Source of the DNA: Planctomycetaceae bacterium | Lineage (GTDB): Bacteria; Planctomycetota; Planctomycetia; Pirellulales; UBA1268 | NCBI GenBank assembly: GCA_947453125.1 | Contig: CANGGC010000073.1 | Coordinates: 1-8,296 of the forward strand | Length of the DNA: 8,296 bases | Direction: 5' to 3' | In this document: piece after piece, positions 1-8,296 of the stretch | Layout of the letters: every line of letters begins with the position of its first letter | Numbering within the stretch: the stretch's first letter is position 1 | Made by a program: the position numbers and the translations under genes | Notes under the pieces: generated by a model | Database searches by the model: none | Seen by the model: only the letters and a program-made list of their open reading frames with translations | Told to the model about the DNA's origin: nothing

Positions 1-2
1 CC

Positions 3-278
3 CATCTCCGCGACACCCATCTCGGCGGCGAGGTGTTTCAGTTGGTGGCGGCGGGGGATTTCTTTGTGGCGCCGTCGGCCAATGGGAAGGTCCACCTCTT
101 CAAGCTGCAGGATGGGGAGAAGGTGCGCGAATACGACACCGGGACCGGGCGGCGGTTGATCTCCGTGGCTGCGAGTGTGCCATTCGATCTTGTCGCCGCC
201 GGCACGCAGGACGGGTGGGTCGTCGTCTGGAAGCTCTCGACGGCTGAGCGTCTGGCGGAGTTTCCCCTGAAGCCGTGA
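3..278 (+). CDS. WD40-repeat protein, C-terminal fragment (5' end outside window)
   Basis: Only the last 91 codons are in the window; the frame is open from base 3 to the TGA at 276-278, so the gene starts upstream and a GTG at 33 should not be taken as its start. The residues show two beta-propeller-like repeats: one with 'GKVHLFKLQDGEKVREY' and a last one with 'AAGTQDGWVVVWKLSTAERL', the latter ending in the hydrophobic-x-W-[K/D] signature of a WD40 blade. The protein ends shortly after this last blade. In planctomycetes such propellers often sit at the C-terminus of exported proteins that begin with a cytochrome c domain, but that part is not visible here. The gene converges on the amidohydrolase gene with only 19 bp between the two stop codons, so it belongs to a separate transcription unit. 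WD40 versus another propeller type (for example PQQ-like) cannot be fully settled from two repeats. Confidence 0.7.
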   Translation, partial: HLRDTHLGGEVFQLVAAGDFFVAPSANGKVHLFKLQDGEKVREYDTGTGRRLISVAASVPFDLVAAGTQDGWVVVWKLSTAERLAEFPLKP

Positions 279-297
279 CGTCGCTGGTCGAAAGAGC

Positions 298-1275
298 TCA
301 CGCCAGCCCGTCGAAGAACACGCGCCGGGCGGTGTTTCTGAGGATGTCGAGGCGCTCTTCGCGCGAGAGGAAGTCGAGCCTGTCGCGGACGAGCGCGAGC
401 GACGCCTCATAGGAATGCGCTTCGCCCGCCGGGCCTTGGTCGAGCTGGTAGGGGCAGTCGGTGGCCCACATCAGCCGCTTCGCGCCGTAGGCGTCACGGA
501 GACGGCGCATCATCGGTGCAAGGTCGTCGTAGGGGGGCTGCTTCGCGCCCAAGGCATAGAAGGCCGACACCTTCACGTTCACCTGCGGATGATCGGCGAG
601 CTTGACGAGTCGGTCGAGGTCGGCCTGAGCGTCGGGCGTGCCGAGCCCCCCCTTCATCCCGAGCCTGGCGAAGTGGTCGATGACGACCGGCGTCTTGGGG
701 TACCGGGCCACCTGCGCAGCGATCGCCGGCAAGGCGTCGGGGTCGGCGAGGAGGCACATCGCCAGGTTCTCATCCGCACCGCACTCCCACATCGCCTGCA
801 TGCCGGCCGAATCGGCCCACGCTTGTGCATTCTTGCGGTTGGCATAGAGCCGGAAGCCGCGGACGCCGCGCTCTTTCAGGGCCTTCATTTCGGCGGCAAC
901 GCCCGGCTTGTCGTGATCGACGATTGCCACGCCGGCAAAGGCCGGCGCGTGGCGGTGGATGCAGTCGAGCATGTAGGAATTGTCGAAGCCGTAGAAGCTC
1001 ATTTGGATGAGGACCACGCGCGACACCCCGTGCGGCCGGCAGGTGGCCAGAAGCTCTTCGGCGGTGAAGCTCGCCGGCAGCATGTCCGCTTTCGTGAACG
1101 CTGCCGCGAGTGGCCAGGCGGCGATGTCGGGCGACCAGACATGGACATGGGCATCGACGAGATCGGTAAAGCCGTCGTCGGCGGCAAAGGCCGGTGGCGC
1201 GCCGGGGCCAGCCAATCCGGACCCGAGGCTGATGGCGGTCGTTGCCAGAAAAGCCCGTCTTGAAACGTCGGTCAT
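298..1275 (-). CDS. Tat-exported amidohydrolase (amidohydrolase_2 / COG3618 lactonase-type)
   Basis: This 325-residue protein starts at an ATG preceded by a strong GAGGGAGA ribosome binding site 7 bases away. The N-terminus carries a twin-arginine motif SRRAFL (residues 5-10), a hydrophobic stretch and a likely cleavage near AFAA (29-32), so it should be exported folded through Tat. The mature part is a TIM-barrel amidohydrolase: DAHVHVW at 41-47 (H43 and H45 are the first metal-ligand pair of the superfamily), VKVS around K235, VVIDHFARLG with H201, and WATDCPY with D273 near the C-terminal end. This set matches the family containing L-fuconolactonase, 2-pyrone-4,6-dicarboxylate lactonase and 4-sulfomuconolactonase. 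Some members (LigI) work without a metal, so metal dependence is not assured. The likely reaction is hydrolysis of a lactone or related cyclic ester/amide; the substrate is unknown. It is the last gene of the operon, 33 bp after the M20 gene. Family call is firm, substrate is not. Confidence 0.9.
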   Translation of the reverse strand: MTDVSRRAFLATTAISLGSGLAGPGAPPAFAADDGFTDLVDAHVHVWSPDIAAWPLAAAFTKADMLPASFTAEELLATCRPHGVSRVVLIQMSFYGFDNSYMLDCIHRHAPAFAGVAIVDHDKPGVAAEMKALKERGVRGFRLYANRKNAQAWADSAGMQAMWECGADENLAMCLLADPDALPAIAAQVARYPKTPVVIDHFARLGMKGGLGTPDAQADLDRLVKLADHPQVNVKVSAFYALGAKQPPYDDLAPMMRRLRDAYGAKRLMWATDCPYQLDQGPAGEAHSYEASLALVRDRLDFLSREERLDILRNTARRVFFDGLA

Positions 1276-1282
1276 GTCGCGG

Positions 1283-1290
1283 TCTCCCTC
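1283..1290 (-). promoter_or_regulatory. Ribosome binding site of the amidohydrolase gene
   Basis: GAGGGAGA on the minus strand, with 7 bases between it and the ATG at 1275. It is the clearest Shine-Dalgarno sequence in the operon and fixes the start that includes the Tat signal. It suggests the last gene can initiate independently of translation of the M20 gene upstream. Confidence 0.65.
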
Positions 1291-1308
1291 GTGGCTGTCA
1301 GCCCGCCG

Positions 1309-2466
1309 TCACTCGTAGCGCCGGGAAAACTCCCGGTAGAACTCCGCCGCCATTTCGACCTGATGGATATCGACATATTCGACCGCGCCGTGGGCCTGAT
1401 CGATGCTCCCCGGGCCGAAGACGATGCAGTCGAGGCCGTGCCGCGAGAGCTTGCTGGCGTCGCTGCCATAGGGGACGCCGGCCGGTTCGCCGTCGAGCCC
1501 GAGATCTTGGGCCACCTCCGAGGCGAGCGTCGTCGCGCGGGCGTCGGCTGGCGTCTCGAGCGCCTCGTCGACGAGGAACGGCGGGATCATCTCGGCCTGC
1601 ACCGTGGGATCGTCGCCGGCCATCCGGTCGAGGATCGCCTGATACGCGGCAAGGACGTCGGCCGTCCGCTCCCCCGGCAGGAGGCGACGGTCGATCTGGA
1701 GAGCGCAGCGGTCGGGGACGAAGTTCACCTGCACGCCCCCGCCGATGAGGCCGATGTTGCCGGTGGCTGGGCCGAGAAGGGGATGGGGGCTGGATGCCAG
1801 GGCGGCGTGGAGGAGATCGACCTCGCGGATGAACGCGGCTGAGTGACTGATGGCGTTGATGCCGAGGTGGGGCTTCGAGGAATGGGCAGCGCGGCCGTGG
1901 AAGACGATCTCCCACCGCACCACCCCCTTCGTCGCCACGACGACGCGCATCTCCGTCGGTTCGGCGACGATGGCCGCGCGGCGCTTCAGGCTCGCATGCG
2001 TCGTCGGGAGATCGTCGCACAGCCGCGTCACACCCCGAAACAGATACTCCTCGTCGATCACCGCCGCGAGCCAGATGTCGCAGGGGGGCGTGATCCCCGA
2101 TCGATGAATGTCGAGCACGGCGTGGAGCATCCCGGCGAGGCCGGCCTTGGTGTCGCACGAGCCGCGGCCGTAGATCCGGCCGCCGTCGATCACCGGAGCG
2201 AACGGGGGGATCGTCATCCCGGCGATGCTGACGACATCCATGTGGGCCTCGAGCACGATCTGTCGGGAGCGGTCGCGGCCGGGGACGATCCCCACCACGT
2301 TGTCGCGCCCCGGGAGAACCTCGGTGCGTCGGGACTCGATCCCCGCCGCCCGGAGTCGCCCGTCGACATAGTCAGCCACGCCCCCCTCGCCGGGCCCGCC
2401 AAACTCCGGATTCACGCTGTCGATCCGGACCAGATCGGCGAGGGTGGCGATGACGGGGGAGGTCAT
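1309..2466 (-). CDS. M20-family metallopeptidase / ArgE-DapE-type deacetylase
   Basis: This 385-residue protein has the complete catalytic set of the M20 (ArgE/DapE/carboxypeptidase G2) family. It shows EAHMDVV at 73-79 (metal ligand H75, D77), GRGSCDTKAG at 100-109 (bridging D105), VIDEEY at 136-141 (general base E139, ligand E140), AEPTE at 168-172 (ligand E169), the dimerisation-domain HSSKPHLGINAI at 195-206, and FGPGSIDQAH ending at ligand H359. Such enzymes use two zinc ions to hydrolyse an amide bond, for example N-acetylornithine or N-succinyl-diaminopimelate. There is no signal peptide, so it acts in the cytosol, unlike its operon neighbours. The ATG at 2466 has an AAGAGA-like site about 10 bases upstream; the gap to the DUF1501 stop is 21 bp. 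Overall it looks closest to ArgE-like deacetylases. The setting among exported proteins argues for a catabolic or salvage job rather than arginine or lysine biosynthesis, but that is inference and I give no gene symbol. Confidence 0.92.
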   Translation of the reverse strand: MTSPVIATLADLVRIDSVNPEFGGPGEGGVADYVDGRLRAAGIESRRTEVLPGRDNVVGIVPGRDRSRQIVLEAHMDVVSIAGMTIPPFAPVIDGGRIYGRGSCDTKAGLAGMLHAVLDIHRSGITPPCDIWLAAVIDEEYLFRGVTRLCDDLPTTHASLKRRAAIVAEPTEMRVVVATKGVVRWEIVFHGRAAHSSKPHLGINAISHSAAFIREVDLLHAALASSPHPLLGPATGNIGLIGGGVQVNFVPDRCALQIDRRLLPGERTADVLAAYQAILDRMAGDDPTVQAEMIPPFLVDEALETPADARATTLASEVAQDLGLDGEPAGVPYGSDASKLSRHGLDCIVFGPGSIDQAHGAVEYVDIHQVEMAAEFYREFSRRYE

Positions 2467-2487
2467 GATTCTGTGGTCTCTTGGTGA

Positions 2488-3921
2488 TTAGCCCGGAGTG
2501 GTACGGAGGATCTCCCGCACGACCCGGCCGGCGACATCGGTGAGGCGGTAGTCGCGGCCGGCGTGACGGAAGGTGAGACGCTCGTGGTCGACTCCGAGGG
2601 CCGCGAGCATCGTCGCGTGGAGGTCGTGGGTGTGGACGGCGCCGTCCACCGGCAGGATGCCATGCTCGTCCGACTTCCCGTGAACGAGCCCTCCCTTGAT
2701 ACCACCCCCGGCCATCCAGGATGAGAAGACGAGGTTGTGGTGCTCGCGGCCGGGGTGATCGGCCGTCTGGTGGAAGGACGTCCGTCCGAACTCGCTGGTC
2801 CAGACGACGAGCGTCCGCTCGAGCATCCCCCGGCGTTTGAGATCGGTGATCAGGCCGGCAATCGGCTGGTCGATCGCCCGGGCGAGTTTTTCGTGGTCGG
2901 CCATGTTGCCGTGCGAGTCCCAGTTGTTGCTCGAGCCGACGTCGATCAGCTCGACAAACCGCACGCCGCGCTCGGCGAGCCGGCGGGCAACGAGGCACTG
3001 CCAACCGAAGCCCTGCGTCGCGCCGCGCTCGAGGCCGTAGAGGCGCAAGGTCTCTTCGGTCTCCCCAGAGAAATCGAAGACCTCCGGCGCCTCCCGCTGC
3101 ATCCCGAAGGCGGTCTGGAAGGAACGCAGTCGCGCTGCCAGCGCCCCGTCCCCGTCGCGCTTGTGGAGGTGGGCGGAGTTGATCCGAGCGAGGAGGTCAA
3201 GCTCCAGCCTCTGGATCGCCGGCTGGGAGGCAAGCGACTTGAGATTCGGGAGTGGCTCGGCGCTGGGACACACATGCGTTCCCTGATGGCAGCCAGGGAG
3301 AAAATCGCTCCCCCACGTCTGGGCGCCGGCATACGGGGCCGCCGGGGCGACGACGACAAACGACGGCAGGTTTTCATTCTCCGTGCCCAAGCCGTAGCTC
3401 ACCCAGGCGCCGTGGCTCGGCCGGGCGAATTGGGCGGAGCCGGTGTGGGCGGCGAGGGTTCCCTTGTCGTGGCCGTCGCTGTCGCAGTGCATCGCATTGA
3501 GGATGCAGAGGTCGTCGATGACGCCGCCGATCGCAGGAAAGAGATCGCTCACCCGGGTGCCGCTGCGGCCGTACGGCTTGAATCCCCACCGCGGCTTGAT
3601 GAGGAAGCGTTCGAAGGCCCCTGGCTTGTTGAGCCAGCGCGAGGCGGTGATCGACTTGCCGTGGTCGGCGAAAAGCTGCGGCTTGAAGTCGAAGGTGTCG
3701 ACGTGCGACACGCCGCCGGTGGAGTAGAGGAAGATCACCCGGTCGGCGGTGGCAGGGAAGTGCGGCGGATGCGGCGCGAGTGGATCGAGGGCTGCGGCGG
3801 CCGATGACGATTCGGCGAGCAGGCCGAGAAGCGCCGTGGAAGCAAGGCCACGGCCGATCGAGTCGAGCCAGGCTCGGCGGGAGATCGCGGCGGCGGTCAG
3901 GGGATCACGGTGCTGCGTCAT
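2488..3921 (-). CDS. DUF1501 domain-containing exported protein
   Basis: This 477-residue protein belongs to the DUF1501 family, related in fold to the sulfatase/alkaline phosphatase superfamily. Its N-terminus has a twin-arginine-like stretch SRRAWLDSIGRG (14-25), then a hydrophobic run (ASTALLGLLA) and an alanine-rich cleavage region around residues 38-44, so Tat export is likely. Family hallmarks follow in order: FLYSTGGVSHVDTFD (64-78, the usual GG-SH-DTFD block), a central DVGSSNNWDSHGNM block, WTSEFGRT around E377-T381, REHHN with H394 and H395, WMAGGGIKGG, and near the end HTHDLHATMLAALG and GRDYRLTDVAGRVV. Length and architecture are normal for the family. Its start lies 5 bp after the DUF1553 stop, with no clear ribosome binding site, which suggests translational coupling. 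DUF1501 and DUF1553 genes are recurrent neighbours in planctomycetes and probably work together, but no reaction has been firmly assigned; conserved His/Asp/Glu residues hint at a metal-dependent hydrolase. Confidence 0.93.
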   Translation of the reverse strand: MTQHRDPLTAAAISRRAWLDSIGRGLASTALLGLLAESSSAAAALDPLAPHPPHFPATADRVIFLYSTGGVSHVDTFDFKPQLFADHGKSITASRWLNKPGAFERFLIKPRWGFKPYGRSGTRVSDLFPAIGGVIDDLCILNAMHCDSDGHDKGTLAAHTGSAQFARPSHGAWVSYGLGTENENLPSFVVVAPAAPYAGAQTWGSDFLPGCHQGTHVCPSAEPLPNLKSLASQPAIQRLELDLLARINSAHLHKRDGDGALAARLRSFQTAFGMQREAPEVFDFSGETEETLRLYGLERGATQGFGWQCLVARRLAERGVRFVELIDVGSSNNWDSHGNMADHEKLARAIDQPIAGLITDLKRRGMLERTLVVWTSEFGRTSFHQTADHPGREHHNLVFSSWMAGGGIKGGLVHGKSDEHGILPVDGAVHTHDLHATMLAALGVDHERLTFRHAGRDYRLTDVAGRVVREILRTTPG

Positions 3922-3926
3922 GGCGA

Positions 3927-7121
<3,195 letters not shown>

Positions 7122-7132
7122 TCACCCCACGA

Positions 7133-7138
7133 CCCTCC
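7133..7138 (-). promoter_or_regulatory. Ribosome binding site candidate for the DUF1553 gene
   Basis: GGAGGG on the minus strand ends 11 bases before the TTG at 7121. A stop codon (TGA) directly precedes that TTG in the same frame, so translation from this site would begin there. The spacing is a little long, but neither ATG 7088 nor the TTG within the repeat has a comparable site, which favours 7121 and translation of the entire repeat. Confidence 0.45.
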
Positions 7139-7224
7139 AAGGATACCCCAGGGGATGGAGCCGAGACAGCGTCAATCGGGCCAGGGGGCGACCGCCGCCG
7201 TCTGTCGATAACCGCTGTTTCCCG

Positions 7225-7230
7225 TAGAAT
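7225..7230 (+). promoter_or_regulatory. Possible -10 element for the GH2 gene
   Basis: TAGAAT matches five of six positions of the sigma-70 -10 consensus and lies 56 bases before the GH2 start. The -35 position 17 bases upstream (CTGTCG, 7202-7207) is a poor match (three of six). No convincing promoter was found for the divergent operon: a TTGACG on the minus strand (7175-7170) has only a badly spaced partner (TATCCT at 7145-7140, 24-base spacer). The call is weak. Confidence 0.25.
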
Positions 7231-7273
7231 CCTTCCCCTGGCATGGTCCATGCGGGAAAGCATCGTGTCGTTC

Positions 7274-7279
7274 GGGGAA
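7274..7279 (+). promoter_or_regulatory. Ribosome binding site of the GH2 gene
   Basis: GGGGAA with 7 bases to the ATG at 7287. This purine-rich site and the signal peptide that follows directly support that start; the two upstream ATGs (7243 and 7250) are out of frame. Confidence 0.5.
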
Positions 7280-7286
7280 AGCCTCC

Positions 7287-8296
7287 ATGGTCTGTCGTCT
7301 CGTCGCCTTCCTGCTCGCGCTCGCTAGCCTCCCTCTCTTGGCCGCTCCTGCGGCCGAATGGAAGCCGGCCGCGGCGCCCCTCATGACCCGCTGGGGGAAG
7401 GAAGTCACCCCCGACAACGCCTGGCGCGACTACCCCCGGCCGCAGCTGGTGCGGGAGTCGTGGCTCAATCTCAATGGCTTGTGGGAATATTCAATCGTCG
7501 ATCGCCCTGCCGGCGACGTCGGCGTGCCGAAGGAAGACGGCCCTCCGCCCCAGGCATGGAATGGAAACATCCTCGTCCCCTTCGCGCCAGAGTCGGCGCT
7601 GTCGGGGGTGGGGAAGAGCGTCTCGAAGGAGCAGCTTCTCTGGTACAGGCGCTCGGTCACCGTGCCGGAGGCGTGGCAGGGGAAACGGATCATGCTCCGC
7701 TTCGACGCCGTCGACTGGCACTCGAGCGTGTGGCTCAACGGGAAGAAACTCGGCGATCACAGCGGCGGCTCCGATCCGTTCGCGTTCGACGTCACCGCGC
7801 ATTTAAAGCCCGGTGCCAATGAACTCGTCGTTCGCGTCTGGGATCCGTCGGATGAGGGGCCGCAGCCGCGCGGGAAGCAGAAGCTCAAGCCCGAGGGGAT
7901 CTGGTACACGCCCGTCAGCGGCATCTGGCAGACGGTGTGGATGGAGCCGGTGCACGAGCGTCACATCAGCGGCGTCTATCCGTTGGCCGATGTGGAGCGC
8001 GGTGAGGTCGAGTTCACGATCGACCTCGCCGGGCAGGCCGCAACTGGTCCGACAGCACCGCGCGTTCGCATTGTCGAAGGGAAGGGGGCCGCACGCAAGG
8101 TGCTCGGTGAGGGGACTCCCGGCCAGCCGATCCGCTTCGCCGTCAGGGAGCCGCGCCTCTGGACGCCCGACGACCCGCACCTCTACCCCGTCGAGGTCGA
8201 ACTTGTCGGTGCTGACGGCAGGACGATCGACACCGTCTCCACGTACTTTGCGATGCGCTCGATCGCCATCGGCAAGGACGAGCAGGGGATCCTCCG
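7287..8296 (+). CDS. Secreted glycoside hydrolase family 2 protein, N-terminal part (3' end outside window)
   Basis: The frame is open from the ATG at 7287 to the window edge: 336 codons and two bases. Residues 1-23 form a signal peptide (a C-R n-region, hydrophobic LVAFLLALASLPLLA, cleavage near APA-AEW); there is no lipobox. The rest matches the sugar-binding beta-sandwich of GH2 enzymes such as beta-galactosidase and beta-glucuronidase: WLNLNGLWEYS (59-69), ILVPFAPES (95-103), LWYRRSVTVP (118-127), RIMLRFDAVDWHSSVWLNG (134-152), DPFAFDVTAHLKPGANELVVRVWDPSD (163-189) and GIWYTPVSGIWQTVWMEPV (204-222). An immunoglobulin-like domain follows (about 224-326), with the typical PRLWTPDDPHLYPVEVEL and ending in YFAMRSIAIG. 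The catalytic TIM barrel with its two glutamates lies beyond the window. Exo-cleavage of a beta-linked sugar is the expected activity, but the exact sugar cannot be told. It is transcribed divergently from the DUF1553 operon. Confidence 0.92.
   Translation, partial: MVCRLVAFLLALASLPLLAAPAAEWKPAAAPLMTRWGKEVTPDNAWRDYPRPQLVRESWLNLNGLWEYSIVDRPAGDVGVPKEDGPPPQAWNGNILVPFAPESALSGVGKSVSKEQLLWYRRSVTVPEAWQGKRIMLRFDAVDWHSSVWLNGKKLGDHSGGSDPFAFDVTAHLKPGANELVVRVWDPSDEGPQPRGKQKLKPEGIWYTPVSGIWQTVWMEPVHERHISGVYPLADVERGEVEFTIDLAGQAATGPTAPRVRIVEGKGAARKVLGEGTPGQPIRFAVREPRLWTPDDPHLYPVEVELVGADGRTIDTVSTYFAMRSIAIGKDEQGIL

Larger units (their letters stand above)
7218..7282 (+). promoter_or_regulatory. Candidate regulatory cluster upstream of the GH2 gene
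   Basis: Three copies of one short word cluster here. TTTCCCG (7218-7224) is the reverse complement of CGGGAAA (7253-7259), and GGGAAAGC occurs at 7254-7261 and again at 7275-7282, exactly 21 bp apart (two helical turns). Between them is a 13-bp palindrome GCATGG-T-CCATGC (7241-7253). The last copy overlaps the ribosome binding site. This could be a set of operator half-sites or an RNA structure able to cover the ribosome binding site. It could also be chance, since each word is short. Confidence 0.3.
7122..7286. other. Divergent intergenic region between the DUF1553 operon and the GH2 gene
   Basis: This 165-bp region must hold the promoters of both divergent units. Besides the elements listed separately, it contains the short palindrome CCCC-A-GGGG (7146-7154), which sits just upstream of the DUF1553 ribosome binding site. 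No RNA gene or small coding frame with a credible start was recognised. Confidence 0.6.

Noticed and set aside
283..307. Possible hairpin GCTGG/CCAGC between the convergent genes
   Set aside because: Only five base pairs with a 15-base loop and no T-run, so it does not qualify as a terminator.
1309..2158. Alternative 286-codon frame on the minus strand across the M20 gene
   Set aside because: It overlaps the M20 frame, which has all catalytic motifs; the alternative product is an Arg/Pro-rich composition artefact.
2737..3807. Open frame of 356 codons on the plus strand antisense to DUF1501
   Set aside because: Same codon-bias shadow effect; no recognisable domain, no convincing ribosome binding site, and the opposite strand has clear family motifs throughout.
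7140..7175. TTGACG and TATCCT as a sigma-70 promoter for the DUF1553 operon
   Set aside because: The spacer is 24 bases, well outside the usual 16-18, so I do not list it as a promoter.

Overview
The window looks like a piece of a planctomycete chromosome, probably from the Pirellulales or a relative. The DNA is very GC-rich and codons are strongly biased to G or C at the third position. It carries the paired protein families DUF1549/DUF1553 (with a 'planctomycete cytochrome c' domain) and DUF1501, which are greatly expanded in that phylum. The organism assignment is inference from gene content; no rRNA or other marker gene is present.

Layout: (1) 3-278, plus strand: the C-terminal end of a WD40-repeat protein that starts outside the window. 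(2) 298-7121, minus strand: four closely packed genes that read as one operon, in transcription order a large exported DUF1549/DUF1553 c-type cytochrome, an exported DUF1501 protein, a cytosolic M20 metallopeptidase/deacetylase of the ArgE/DapE type, and a Tat-exported amidohydrolase of the lactonase type. Gaps between them are 5, 21 and 33 bp. (3) 7122-7286: a 165-bp divergent intergenic region. (4) 7287 to the window end, plus strand: the N-terminal 336 residues of a secreted glycoside hydrolase family 2 protein, cut off by the window edge before its catalytic domain.

How the genes may work together: a secreted GH2 enzyme, an exported heme protein with a jelly-roll (LamG-like) segment, a DUF1501 partner and a lactonase-type amidohydrolase fit periplasmic or surface handling of a complex carbohydrate or other biopolymer. 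The substrate cannot be read from sequence. The DUF1553/DUF1501 pair is well known as a gene pair but its biochemical role is unresolved.

The most unusual signal is a perfect 26-bp inverted repeat with a 30-base spacer (7000-7081). It lies inside the 5' end of the DUF1553 gene, between the only plausible upstream starts and the hydrophobic core of the signal peptide. Removing 81 bp of it restores an ordinary short signal peptide in frame. This looks like a palindromic REP/MITE-like element that inserted in frame into a signal-peptide coding region and is now translated. There is no gene-free stretch longer than 300 bases, and I see no tRNA, rRNA, CRISPR array, transposase gene or origin.
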